Source: Bifidobacterium bohemicum DSM 22767
GTDB lineage: Bacteria > Actinomycetota > Actinomycetes > Actinomycetales > Bifidobacteriaceae
DNA: 64,000 nucleotides
NCBI RefSeq assembly: GCF_000741525.1
Contig: NZ_JGYP01000002.1
Location: 372,001-436,000 of the forward strand
Direction of reading: 5' to 3'
Each line of letters opens with the position of its first letter. The stretch's first letter is position 1. The notes beneath the pieces are model-generated. The model saw only the letters and a program-made list of their open reading frames with translations. It made no database searches and was not told the origin of the DNA. The position numbers were made by a program, and so were the translations under genes. Of this stretch, positions 16,750 through 25,686 are shown in pieces.

Positions 16750-17626
16750 TCACACCGCCACAGGCGCCTTAATCGCTGGATGATGCCGATAATCCACGAC
16801 ATGGAAATCCTCATACCGATAGTCGAAAGATGGAATCGGCCTTCTCTATCCGCATTGTCGGGTATGGGTACGGTTCGCGGCCAAGCTGGGTCAGCACCTG
16901 CTCAATATGATTGTCATAGACATGACAATCTCCTCCGGTCCACACAAACTCCCCCGGTTCAAGCCCCGCCTGTTGCGCCATCATCAAGGTCAACAGCGAG
17001 TATGAGGCAATGTTGAAGGGCACGCCGAGGAACATATCACAGGAACGTTGGTAAAGCTGGCACGACAGACGGCCATCGGCCACATAGAACTGGAAAAGCG
17101 CATGGCACGGAGGCAGCGCCATCTGATCGACTTCGGCAGGATTCCAAGCCGTCACGATCATGCGCCGCGAGTCCGGATGGGTCTTGATCAGATTCAGTAC
17201 ATTGGCAATCTGGTCGATGGTACGATGCGGATCATCGGCGGTCGGTGCCGGCCAACTGCGCCACTGCACCCCGTACACCGGCCCTAGATCGCCGTTTTCG
17301 TCAGCCCACTCATCCCAGATGTGCACGTTGTTTTCCTGTAGCCAACGCACATTGCTTGACCCTTTAAGGAACCAGAGCAACTCATAGGCGATTCCTTTGA
17401 AATAGACGGTTTTAGTGGTCAGAAGAGGAAAACCCTGAGCCAAGTCAAAACGCATCTGCTGTCCGAACAGCGAAATGGTGCCGGTGCCAGTACGGTCTGT
17501 TTTGAGCGTGCCCTCGGAGAGAATTCTGCGCACCAGGTCCTCATAGGGGGTGGGAACGTCGGTTCGCGGACGCTGAGGAATACGCCGTCGGATATCGGCA
17601 AGGTGATCATTGGTAAGCATGAGCAT
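16750..17626 (-). CDS. thyA: Thymidylate synthase, frameshifted near the C-terminus
   Basis: Converts dUMP to dTMP using methylene-tetrahydrofolate. Key features: [38 protein letters not shown], the catalytic cysteine in [34 protein letters not shown] and DCHVYDNH. As read, the frame goes wrong after EKADSIF and stops at 16811. One base fewer in AAA at 16826-16828 gives [20 protein letters not shown] and the conserved end IKAPVAV, stopping at 16750 (291 residues). The C-terminal residues close the active site in the family, so the version as read should be inactive. There is no strong ribosome binding site; starts at 17626 and 17620 are both possible. Confidence 0.88.
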
Positions 17627-17949
17627 CGATTCTAACAAGCAGGGTGGGCGGCAAACCTCGGCACCATCTGCGAATTAGTCGTTCCTCGTCGCATGAAAGC
17701 CCTACCTTCGCTCGCAAAACGCGGTAGAACCCTCTATCGATTATCCGGAGGTCTTCACGACGATTAAGCCTTGGTCGATTGCTGTCTCCCAACCCGCAAA
17801 AACCGTCACTGCGTCCATGCCGGCAGATTACCGGCCACATGGAGGCGGTTTACGCTGTAGGAGGTAGACATTTCATCAGGTTTGGGGATAGTCTAGGAAT
17901 ACTGCACCCGGAATGGTGCGGAAAACGATACGCAGACAGGAGACATGGC

Positions 17950-18366
17950 ATGGCCAAGAAACTATGGGTCGAACGCAATGAAGACGGTTCATGGGATGCA
18001 TACAGCGACGATGGCGCACACATCAAGTTCGGCCACGGCAAGGGTCTGTTCAACCCCGGCGACCTGATGAAAGTGGCACTGGCCGGTTGCGCCGCACTTT
18101 CCAGTCAGTTCCCCATCGAAAACGCGCTTGGAGAAGGCAAGGGGGCTCGCATCACGGTGGACGGCGACTACGACGAGGCCACCGACGGCTATACCGCCTT
18201 CCGCGAACAGGTGGTCGTGGACGCACAGAGCGCCGGAATCCACGGCGACGACGCGGAGAAGCTCAAAGATCGCGTCGAACGTCATATCGAAAAGTCCTGC
18301 ACGGTCAAGCATACCTACGAAGTGGCCACTCCGGTGACCATGAAAGTCAAGGTCATCACCAAATAA
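17950..18366 (+). CDS. OsmC/Ohr-family protein
   Basis: A 138-residue protein with the OsmC fold: an N-terminal strand pair, KGLFNPGDLMKVALAGCAALSS with the conserved cysteine of the N-terminal helix, and the second catalytic cysteine in IEKSCTVKHTYE. OsmC proteins are cysteine-based peroxidases acting on organic hydroperoxides, useful to a catalase-poor anaerobe. ATG 17950 follows CAGGAGA at a suitable distance. It stands alone, divergent from thyA. Confidence 0.85.
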   Translation: MAKKLWVERNEDGSWDAYSDDGAHIKFGHGKGLFNPGDLMKVALAGCAALSSQFPIENALGEGKGARITVDGDYDEATDGYTAFREQVVVDAQSAGIHGDDAEKLKDRVERHIEKSCTVKHTYEVATPVTMKVKVITK

Positions 18367-18440
18367 TCCGACTGGCTTTTCACTGATTCGTACGTCTTCT
18401 GCTCGCCGTGCATCAATGAGAAGATATACGGTATTCCGAT

Positions 18441-18473
18441 AAGCCCCTACTTGGATCTTTTCAACAGGGGCTT
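18441..18473. terminator. Hairpin between convergent osmC-like and usp genes
   Basis: AAGCCCCT (18441-18448) pairs with AGGGGCTT (18466-18473). It lies in the region between convergent genes, but no clear T-tract follows on either strand. A C9 run (18523-18531) lies further along. Confidence 0.4.
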
Positions 18474-18642
18474 GTTGGAGTACCGCCTACTCACCCCTCC
18501 CTGTGCGCAAATCGCATAACGACCCCCCCCCATCGGCGTTTGCATCAGACTAACCGTTCATAAAACGACGATGTCCGCCCTCCCCGTTTCGAGAAGACGG
18601 ACACCAAAACCGAATTGCAATCAACAATCCGAAGGCAGAAAC

Positions 18643-19644
18643 CTACGCCTGGGAATCAATCGAAGATTCAAGTGCTTTAACCTCTTCGCTGTCCAAGGCC
18701 TCAACGGAAACCCTTTTAACACCACTGACGGAATCAACGTTGCCCGCAGAACTTGACTTCTCAGCCTCAACGAACTTGCGAGGCACCACGAAAACCGGGC
18801 CGGCGGCGTGTTGCAAAAGCCCCTGGCTAGTCGACCCCACCAGAAGACCGGTGAATCCTCCCCTGCCACGCGACCCGACGACAACCAGATCATGGTCGAG
18901 GCTGGCTTTGGTCAGCGCACTGACCGACGATTCAGGCACAATCGTTTTGGCGATTTTCAGATCCGGATGCGCCTGACGGGTGGGAGCGAGCACCTCTTCC
19001 AAATCCTCCATATAGGATTCGTAGACGCCGTCCTCCTGCCCCACGCCCTGCAAACCAGGAACGGCGTCGATCACATCAAGCTCGGCGCCATTGTCCGAAG
19101 CCAGATCCGCGGCCATTTGGAGAGCCTTGAGACCCCAAGGACTCGAGTCAGTGCCGACAGCGACTTTCTTGATGGTGTTATTCAGGTGCATGGCTTTACC
19201 GTTATCGTCGGTGTAAGGCACCACGATAATCGGACAGTAGGCGTATGCGGGCAGCGAAGAGCTTGTCGTTCCGAGCAAACGCTCCGCAAGCCCACCCTTG
19301 CCACGGTTTCCGATGACAATGAGATTGTAATTGCGCGAAAGTTCAACGAACACGGACGATGGATCACCAGTGACGATCAGCGTTTGCGCCTCGACGCCCT
19401 GCTCATTGGCGATGGCTTTGGCCTTGGCGAGAATCTCCTGCGCATCAATGTGAGCTGCGTTGTCGTCGCCCATGGATGTATACGTGGAATCAAACGAAAC
19501 CGCGGCATAGCTCGGCAGTGAGTACGCACAAACGATTTGCAACATCAAACCCGCGTGCTTGGCATAGTTCGCCGCCCACCACGTTGCCTTATAACTGGCT
19601 TGAGAACCGTCCACACCGACCAGAATCACTTTGTCGTTGCTCAT
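18643..19644 (-). CDS. Tandem universal stress protein (UspA)
   Basis: A 333-residue protein made of two UspA domains. Domain one starts KVILVGVDGSQASYKATWWA and contains the ATP-binding loop VIGNRGKGGLAERLLGTTS. Domain two starts KKVAVGTDSSPWGLKAL and contains VVGSRGRGGFTGLLVGSTS followed by GPVFVVP. Both carry the G-x2-G-x9-G-S/T nucleotide motif. Ser/Glu-rich residues form the tail. Start ATG 19644 has GAAGGAGG upstream. Confidence 0.92.
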   Translation of the reverse strand: MSNDKVILVGVDGSQASYKATWWAANYAKHAGLMLQIVCAYSLPSYAAVSFDSTYTSMGDDNAAHIDAQEILAKAKAIANEQGVEAQTLIVTGDPSSVFVELSRNYNLIVIGNRGKGGLAERLLGTTSSSLPAYAYCPIIVVPYTDDNGKAMHLNNTIKKVAVGTDSSPWGLKALQMAADLASDNGAELDVIDAVPGLQGVGQEDGVYESYMEDLEEVLAPTRQAHPDLKIAKTIVPESSVSALTKASLDHDLVVVGSRGRGGFTGLLVGSTSQGLLQHAAGPVFVVPRKFVEAEKSSSAGNVDSVSGVKRVSVEALDSEEVKALESSIDSQA

Positions 19645-19797
19645 GATTGCCTCCTTCTGCACGCATCGTGCGATACTGATATCTCCAAGGATACCTCAGC
19701 AACGGGGACGGATTGGGCAATCTTCACTCAACGACGGAAAACACGCCCGACGGTCAAACGCACCAGACGGACATAAGCACGAAAATCCACCGACGAA

Positions 19798-20517
19798 CTA
19801 CATCACACGACGAATTGAGTACGCACCGGGGAACACGCTCTTCAGGGACGTGGTTCCGGTGCCTGACTCCGGCGTCATGGCATTCATGACCATGCCGTTG
19901 CCAATGTATATCGCGGCGTGGCTGCCATTGGCGATGATGTCTCCCGGTACGGCGTAGCTCAAATCCTGCACAGCCTTGCCGACTTTCGCCTGCTCTCCGG
20001 AAGTACGTGGCAAAGAAATCCCAAATTGGCTGAAAACGTACTGCACAAACCCTGAGCAATCCCAACCTGCAGGCGTATTGCCACCATAGACATACGGATA
20101 GCCTTGGAATTGCAGAGAGAACTTGACCAGCGCATCCGCAGTCTTGGCATCAGGCGGCGTAATCGTGTAATTCTCGACCTTTTTTAGTTGCTCTCGAGAG
20201 GAATTGCGCGAAGCTGCGGCATCGGCGGCATCCTGAGCAGCTTTTGCCGCAGCTTTCTCCGCGTCTTTTTCCGCCTGAGACTGGGTCTGGGGAACATTCA
20301 GGCTCTCGATGCCACCCCAGTTCGAGTTGGAATCAACATTGCTGGAGATAGATTCGCGCATGAAGTCTTTTCGCACGGTGTTCATCTTGCGGAAGGAACG
20401 CGATGAGGTCATCGGCTGATTCGCCGTATCGGCGAACGAAACGGGAAGCACAGCAAAGGAGGCGGTACCCAACAGGGCCGTAGCAATCAAAGTTGCACAG
20501 GACTTCTTGGCTTTCAT
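19798..20517 (-). CDS. Secreted NlpC/P60 peptidoglycan endopeptidase
   Basis: A 239-residue exported protein. It has a signal peptide (positive start, hydrophobic 9-26, cleavage likely near SFADTA), a linker with the Ala/Lys-rich coiled-coil AEKDAEKAAAKAAQDAADAA, and a C-terminal NlpC/P60 domain with the catalytic cysteine in AGWDCSGFV (about 154) and histidine in NGSHAAIYIG. Such enzymes cut D-Glu-diamino acid bonds in the stem peptide. ATG 20517 is favoured by GGAGGA. The next gene upstream, a CHAP protein, is on the same strand, giving a pair of wall hydrolases. Confidence 0.9.
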   Translation of the reverse strand: MKAKKSCATLIATALLGTASFAVLPVSFADTANQPMTSSRSFRKMNTVRKDFMRESISSNVDSNSNWGGIESLNVPQTQSQAEKDAEKAAAKAAQDAADAAASRNSSREQLKKVENYTITPPDAKTADALVKFSLQFQGYPYVYGGNTPAGWDCSGFVQYVFSQFGISLPRTSGEQAKVGKAVQDLSYAVPGDIIANGSHAAIYIGNGMVMNAMTPESGTGTTSLKSVFPGAYSIRRVM

Positions 20518-20630
20518 CATTCCTCCATGCTACCAATTGGCTGATACAAAACTTTCACGACCTGGGATACACTTATCCGGTACAGCTTTCATCCCTTAAT
20601 GAAGCAGCCCCGTCATCTCGCCTGCCGTCT

Positions 20631-21569
20631 TCAGTAATGGATGATTTCATGCTCGGCCGCCTGTGCGGCCGTATAGGTCTTGGAATATGTCTTTCCATGG
20701 CAGACATCGCCGCATTCGGATGTCACTATGGATCCGTCCGGGTTGATCTTCTCGATGATCGCAACATGTCCGTATTCGGGATGCGCACCGTTTTGCCCGG
20801 GAGCGAAAACCAAAATATCGCCGGTATGTCGCGGGACATTGTCAACCCAGTAACCAAGCTTACGGGCGGTAGCCCCCCAATCCGCTCCGTTACCCATATG
20901 GGAGCCGACCGGAAGCCCCAATTGGACGCGCCGCGTATAGGCCCACCAAGTGCACTGGCTGAATTCGTAGGCGTTGCCGACATCACCAGTGGGATGGTTG
21001 GGATCAAACCCCTGCGGCAAGGACTGCGCATCCATATCCATGAACTCGGCCACATGCGGATTGTTCGCCAAGGACTTGGACATTTTATTGACATCAAGTG
21101 CGGAATTGGCGCCCCCCAGGCTCCATCGCCCCTCGTCCCGCACAACGCCACCGTCGCTTGGGCCATCGTTCAAACGGGCGCGGCTTTCCGATCGTGAAGC
21201 CGCAGTGCCGGCAGATGGAGTGAGGGTGGTGGAGGTAGTCACCGTCCGCTCGGACGCCAACGAGGTCCTGCCATTCGAATTCGTCATCGAAAGCGTCGTG
21301 GTGGCCACCAGCGCAGCCAACGAGACCGAAGCGACCGCATAGCGACGACGGGTCTGCCCCTCCCGCTCTAAACGCAAGGCACGCCTCGTCGGCGGGGCGA
21401 CTTCATTGATTTTGTCAATCACCGCGGAGCTGAGACCGACTACGGCCCCGTCCGCAGCCTCCGCCTGAATTTTGCCCACGGCTCGCACGGAATGCACCGC
21501 GCGGGGTGCGGTGGCTCGGTTGGACCTGCGCTTCGCCCCAAAAGGCGCTTTGTGCGCTGGACGACTCAT
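20631..21569 (-). CDS. Membrane-anchored or secreted CHAP-domain amidase/endopeptidase
   Basis: A 312-residue protein with a long basic cytoplasmic N-terminus, one hydrophobic segment at about 75-93 (YAVASVSLAALVATTTLSM), a Ser/Thr-rich linker, and a C-terminal CHAP domain. The CHAP active-site cysteine lies in YEFSQCTWWAYTRR and the histidine in PEYGHVAIIEKI. CHAP domains cleave peptidoglycan cross-bridges or act as amidases. Located directly upstream of the NlpC/P60 gene on the same strand. Confidence 0.9.
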   Translation of the reverse strand: MSRPAHKAPFGAKRRSNRATAPRAVHSVRAVGKIQAEAADGAVVGLSSAVIDKINEVAPPTRRALRLEREGQTRRRYAVASVSLAALVATTTLSMTNSNGRTSLASERTVTTSTTLTPSAGTAASRSESRARLNDGPSDGGVVRDEGRWSLGGANSALDVNKMSKSLANNPHVAEFMDMDAQSLPQGFDPNHPTGDVGNAYEFSQCTWWAYTRRVQLGLPVGSHMGNGADWGATARKLGYWVDNVPRHTGDILVFAPGQNGAHPEYGHVAIIEKINPDGSIVTSECGDVCHGKTYSKTYTAAQAAEHEIIHY

Positions 21570-22135
21570 AACAGTTGACTCCTAAAGTTTCGCAATCGCT
21601 GCGACGGACAGCCACACCACAACAGGCGTTAACGCTGCAGGCACTCGAGCAGTCCGCACCACGACACTTCCATCACCACTTTTCCGTCTGTCAGGATACC
21701 CCAATTCAAGGATTTCCGACATCTCGAATTCCCGAGCAATCGCCGGATGCCACAAAACAACACGGCTTTCCGGCGTGTCTGGCAATAAGCTGAGAATTCA
21801 ACCTGCCCAGGTATTCCCCGCATCGTCGAGTCAAAATCAACGTCGTCGCCACTGAATCGTTCGCGGCTCGCTAAAAGACGTCGTCGTCCAAGACGTGCCC
21901 CTTTCAACAGGCATTGAGCACGTCTACATACCGCACGGGCATTGTATTGTTCTCCGGACAAACCGTCGCAGGAAGTGCTTGTCCGTCATCGTTCAACCCC
22001 GATTCCAGACGGCCCTGGACTTCCCGTTCCGTTGAACCTCGAGACGACACCAACCACCGGCATGCCTTTCCGCTCGTCGTCGGGCATCGGGTTTCAATCC
22101 GTGCGAGGTTAACCCTTGCGGCTAGAGTTGTGGAT
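21570..22135. other. Intergenic region between divergent genes, no gene seen
   Basis: About 570 bases upstream of both the CHAP gene and the small membrane-protein gene. I find no convincing coding frame, hairpin or repeat; it should contain the two divergent promoters. Confidence 0.45.
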
Positions 22136-22393
22136 ATGAAGTTTGCACCGATCATCAACCCTGACGTATGCAAAACGCCGCCCAAACCTGTGCGCGTCGA
22201 TTTGCGTAAGACATTTCTTATCATCACCAGCTGGTGGATCGTCGCACTGGTGGTTTTGCTAATTCTTACCACCTTGGGTTTTCATGTAGGTAAAGGACTT
22301 ATACTCTGCGGATTCGGTATCTTCATCGGCGTGCTTATGCTTATTTGGGAGCATTTCGACCGCGCGGACTATCGGCGGCTTGGAGCCGACTGA
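22136..22393 (+). CDS. Small two-helix membrane protein (DUF2530-like)
   Basis: An 85-residue protein with an N-terminal KPVRVDLRKTF segment and two hydrophobic helices (about 29-46 and 51-66), ending in a charged tail EHFDRADYRRLGAD. Size and layout resemble the actinobacterial DUF2530 family; the match is by general appearance. It precedes phoU on the same strand, with a small GGCGGCC/GGCCGTCC hairpin (22401-22420) between them. Confidence 0.6.
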   Translation: MKFAPIINPDVCKTPPKPVRVDLRKTFLIITSWWIVALVVLLILTTLGFHVGKGLILCGFGIFIGVLMLIWEHFDRADYRRLGAD

Positions 22394-22451
22394 AAATTAG
22401 CGGGCGGCCATTGGCCGTCCATCAATCATTATTAACAGCAAGGGAGCCGAC

Positions 22452-23126
22452 ATGCGGGTGATTTACAACCAGGAACTCAAGGACGTGGCGGACGACGTGG
22501 AGCATCTGACCCAAGCGGTCAGTCAGGCAATGCACGGAGCGGGAAAAGCGTTGATCGACGGTGACATGGACACGGCCCGAGCAGTGGCCAACGGCGACAA
22601 AGCCATCGATGAAATCGCCAAACGCGTAATCGACCAATGCGTGCGATTCCTTGCCCAGCAAAGCCCCGTGGCGACTGATTTGCGCGTGATCGTGGCCACC
22701 CAGAGGCTGTCAACCACCCTTGAGCGCATGGGAGATCTCGCTCAGCATATCGCCTTGACCGTGTTGCGTACATCGCCGAGTTCCCCATTGCCTGATGACG
22801 AGGCCACAAGAGCCGTTTTCCAACGTATGCGGGAATTTCTGGATATAACCGCCGACCGCTTGCCCGGCATGCTGGCGGACCGTGACACCGGCACCGCGGA
22901 AGAGGTCATCCGCGACGACAACCAGCTTGACGAAATGCATGATCGAACCTTCGACGTGGTGCTCAGTGATTCATGGAACGGCACCAAGCAGCAGCTCATT
23001 GATGTCGTATTGTTGGCGAGGTTTATGGAACGCCTGGGAGACCACGCCGTCTCGGTGGCAAGGCAAGTGGTATACATCGTCTCCGGCTTCGACCCGAGCA
23101 AGGAACCGCAAGGCCTCGACGACTGA
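22452..23126 (+). CDS. phoU: PhoU-family phosphate regulator
   Basis: A 224-residue all-helical protein with the two PhoU repeats: AVANGDKAIDEIAKRVIDQCVRFLAQQSP and LRVIVATQRLSTTLERMGDLAQHIAL in the first, the matching IRDDNQLDEMHDRTFDVVL and LARFMERLGDHAVSVARQVVYIV in the second. These E/DxxxD metal-binding helices define the family. PhoU links the Pst phosphate transporter to its sensor kinase. No pst or kinase gene is adjacent here. RBS AAGGGAG lies just upstream. Confidence 0.93.
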   Translation: MRVIYNQELKDVADDVEHLTQAVSQAMHGAGKALIDGDMDTARAVANGDKAIDEIAKRVIDQCVRFLAQQSPVATDLRVIVATQRLSTTLERMGDLAQHIALTVLRTSPSSPLPDDEATRAVFQRMREFLDITADRLPGMLADRDTGTAEEVIRDDNQLDEMHDRTFDVVLSDSWNGTKQQLIDVVLLARFMERLGDHAVSVARQVVYIVSGFDPSKEPQGLDD

Positions 23127-23475
23127 AACATCGTTGCCCCCTATCTTCTGCCGACAGCTCCTTCGTTGCCCGCATCCTTCAGCAACCATTCCGTCATTAA
23201 AGGACGAGGGCAACGATCTGAGATATTACTGAATCCACCTGCGATCAAAACAGTTCGACGTCTGGCCAAGCTCTTCATCTATTGTGAGCGATGTTGTTAC
23301 CTTCCATAATCGGATACAGAACACCCGAATCGGACTCCGGCGCCGATACCGACCAGGACCGTACATCACCGCGCACATCAGGCGCGCGCAGCTGGAGGTG
23401 TCTCCGCATACCTCCTATCCGAGCTTTATAGGCACCGGTGCAATGTAATCGCAAAGTGCAATCGACATGAAATAC
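23127..23475. other. Intergenic region, no gene seen
   Basis: Between convergent phoU and gpmA. Nothing coding is supported. The gpmA terminator lies at its right end. Confidence 0.45.
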
Positions 23476-23517
23476 AGTAACGGGACGAGACGCCATTCAG
23501 ACGTTTCGTCCCGTTAC
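23476..23517 (-). terminator. Terminator of gpmA
   Basis: GTAACGGGACGA pairs with TCGTCCCGTTAC around a short loop, with extra GAC/GTT pairing inside. A strong stem lies 36 bases after the gpmA stop and is followed on the minus strand by TGTATTTC. Confidence 0.85.
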
Positions 23518-23552
23518 TTCTACGCCTTGAGCCTAGCGAGCCGACCAGTCTA

Positions 23553-24299
23553 TCACTTCTTGGACTGACCTTGTGCTGCGACGGCAGCGGCACCAGCTGC
23601 GGCGGCCTCCGGGTCGAGGTACTCACCACGTGGCTTGATCGGCTTCATGTCTTCATCAAGATCGTAAACCAGCGGAATGCCGGTGGGGATGTTGACCTTG
23701 GCGATCTCTTCCTCGGTAAGGTTGTCAAGCATCTTGACGATAGCACGAAGCGAGTTGCCGTGCGCGGCAATCATCACGGTCTTACCGCTCTTGAGCTCGG
23801 GAACGATGTCGGACTGCCAGTAAGGCTCCACGCGAGCCACGACGTTGGCCAAAGCCTCGGCTTCGGGCACCGGGTCACCCGCATATCGCGGATCATGGTT
23901 CTGTGAGTACTTGTCGTCGGGATCAATCTCTGGCGGCGGGGTGGCATAGGAACGACGCCACAGCATGAACTTCTCGTCGCCGTACTCTTCGCGGATCTCT
24001 GACTTGTCCTTGCCTTGAAGGGCGCCATAATGACGCTCGTTCAAACGCCAGCTGCGCTTGACCGGAATCCACAGGCGATCAGCCTCATCCAGCGCGTAGT
24101 TCGCGGTGTTGATGGCGCGACGTAACAGGGATGTGAAGACGATGTCAGGAAGGACGTTCTTCTCTTTGAGGAGCTCACCACCATGCTTGGCCTCTTGAAC
24201 ACCCTGCTCGGTCAGCGGAACATCGACCCAGCCGGTGAATTGATTGGTTTTATTCCATGCGCTCTGGCCGTGCCGGAGCAATACTAATCTATATGACAT
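23553..24299 (-). CDS. gpmA: 2,3-bisphosphoglycerate-dependent phosphoglycerate mutase
   Basis: A 248-residue glycolytic enzyme interconverting 3- and 2-phosphoglycerate. It shows the phosphohistidine motif [10 protein letters not shown] (His10), [31 protein letters not shown] and the second histidine in [12 protein letters not shown]-terminal tail of Ala/Gly residues ([18 protein letters not shown]) extends beyond the core. In bifidobacteria it works in the lower part of the bifid shunt. Confidence 0.95.
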   Translation of the reverse strand: MSYRLVLLRHGQSAWNKTNQFTGWVDVPLTEQGVQEAKHGGELLKEKNVLPDIVFTSLLRRAINTANYALDEADRLWIPVKRSWRLNERHYGALQGKDKSEIREEYGDEKFMLWRRSYATPPPEIDPDDKYSQNHDPRYAGDPVPEAEALANVVARVEPYWQSDIVPELKSGKTVMIAAHGNSLRAIVKMLDNLTEEEIAKVNIPTGIPLVYDLDEDMKPIKPRGEYLDPEAAAAGAAAVAAQGQSKK

Positions 24300-24520
24300 A
24301 GTACCAGTCTAGGCCATGAATACGACGGCACGGCCGTAAAATGTGAACGCACACAATTTATACTTGACACAGCCACGTTCAACAGCGACCGTCATCCTTT
24401 TAACGAAGCAGAACAATCGCACAAATATTACGATCGTCAGACAAAAACAGGCAAATAGCACGATCCACTGGTACGCTTGAGACTCTACTTAACCATTCCG
24501 AAACCTCATGGAATATCCGT

Positions 24521-25573
24521 TCACAAGATAATCGCGATCTCGCCAAACACGAAAATCACGGCGAACAGCAGCAACGTCATGCTGCACATCGGCAGGGCTT
24601 TGACAAAGTTACCGGCCTGCACCGCCGCGGTAAAGACAACCGCCAAGCGGATAACCACAGCCGCCAGTAACAGCGCGATCACAGCAAGTCCGATACCGAT
24701 GATATCGATACCAGTAACGCTATGCAGCACGCGCCAAAGAGGCCCAAAAGCCACGACAACCGTCGCCACCACGCACACAAGGTAAGTGACCAGCAGCACA
24801 ATTCTGGCCGAGTTCTTACCTAAGCGGACACCAAGGGTGATCTTGCCGTTGACCTTGTCCTCATCCACATCACGCAGATTATTGACCATCAGTACTGCGC
24901 AGGAGTAAAACCCGCAGAGCATTGCACCAATAACACCCCAAAGGTCTATGGCTCCAAGCGTGGTGACGAATTGCGTGCCAAGCACCGCCACAAGCCCGAA
25001 GAAGACGAAAACCGCCAACTCGCCGAAACCGGCATAGCCATATGGGTGCTTGCCGCCGGTGTAGAACCAGCCGGCGATCAGGCACAATGCACCAAGGCCG
25101 ATGAGCCACCAGTGGCCCGTAATGGCAGCGATACCCAACCCCGCAACACACGCAATTCCAGCGCTGATCGCAGCGGCAAACAACACCTTACCTGGCTCCA
25201 CAAGTCCAGAGGCCGTAATCCGTTGGGGTTTGCTCGTCTGCTTTTCGACTGCCCCGCGCCCCTCATCAGTACCACGAATACCGTCGGAATAATCATTGGC
25301 GAAGTTCACCGCGATCTGCAAAAAAAGCGCCACCAACACGCATAGTACGCTCAGTAACGCGAAGATAGGCCAGTCGGTCTCCTGCGGAGCGACGGCAGAC
25401 GGTGCCACGCAACCGACGGGTTGCCGTTGCACAGGTGCGCAAGACGCGTCAGTCGGAGCCTTGATCGCTGTGACGATTGGCAGAGCGGCCGACACGCCGA
25501 CTATCACTGGCGCGATCGAAGCCGGCAAGGTTTTCGGTCGTAACCCTGATATCCACAGCGACATATTACTCAT
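24521..25573 (-). CDS. menA: MenA-type polyprenyltransferase (UbiA family)
   Basis: A 350-residue membrane protein with eight to nine helices. The prenyl-diphosphate site is NFANDYSDGIRGTDEGR, and the second Asp-rich loop is NNLRDVDEDKVNGKITL, both typical of 1,4-dihydroxy-2-naphthoate octaprenyltransferase. The opening WISGLRPKTLPASIAPVIVG is also MenA-like. A Cys/Pro-rich insertion (about residues 38-68) is unusual. No other menaquinone genes are in this window, so the substrate is uncertain. The start at 25573 is supported by AGGAG six bases upstream. Confidence 0.85.
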   Translation of the reverse strand: MSNMSLWISGLRPKTLPASIAPVIVGVSAALPIVTAIKAPTDASCAPVQRQPVGCVAPSAVAPQETDWPIFALLSVLCVLVALFLQIAVNFANDYSDGIRGTDEGRGAVEKQTSKPQRITASGLVEPGKVLFAAAISAGIACVAGLGIAAITGHWWLIGLGALCLIAGWFYTGGKHPYGYAGFGELAVFVFFGLVAVLGTQFVTTLGAIDLWGVIGAMLCGFYSCAVLMVNNLRDVDEDKVNGKITLGVRLGKNSARIVLLVTYLVCVVATVVVAFGPLWRVLHSVTGIDIIGIGLAVIALLLAAVVIRLAVVFTAAVQAGNFVKALPMCSMTLLLFAVIFVFGEIAIIL

Positions 25574-25686
25574 CTTCCACTCCTATACATCCGCTCGTCC
25601 ATCTTATCAAATCATGTCTTGGACTTCTTGTGGGGCAAGTGTCGTCTCGCAGCGGCAGAACCGGCCTTAGGAGACGCACCATCACA

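Noticed and set aside
18523..18531. C9 tract as a phase-variation site
   Set aside because: It lies between convergent genes, far from any start codon or promoter, so no switching effect is expected.
22401..22420. GGCGGCC/GGCCGTCC hairpin as a riboswitch before phoU
   Set aside because: It is a single short stem without conserved riboswitch elements; at most a weak attenuator or terminator.
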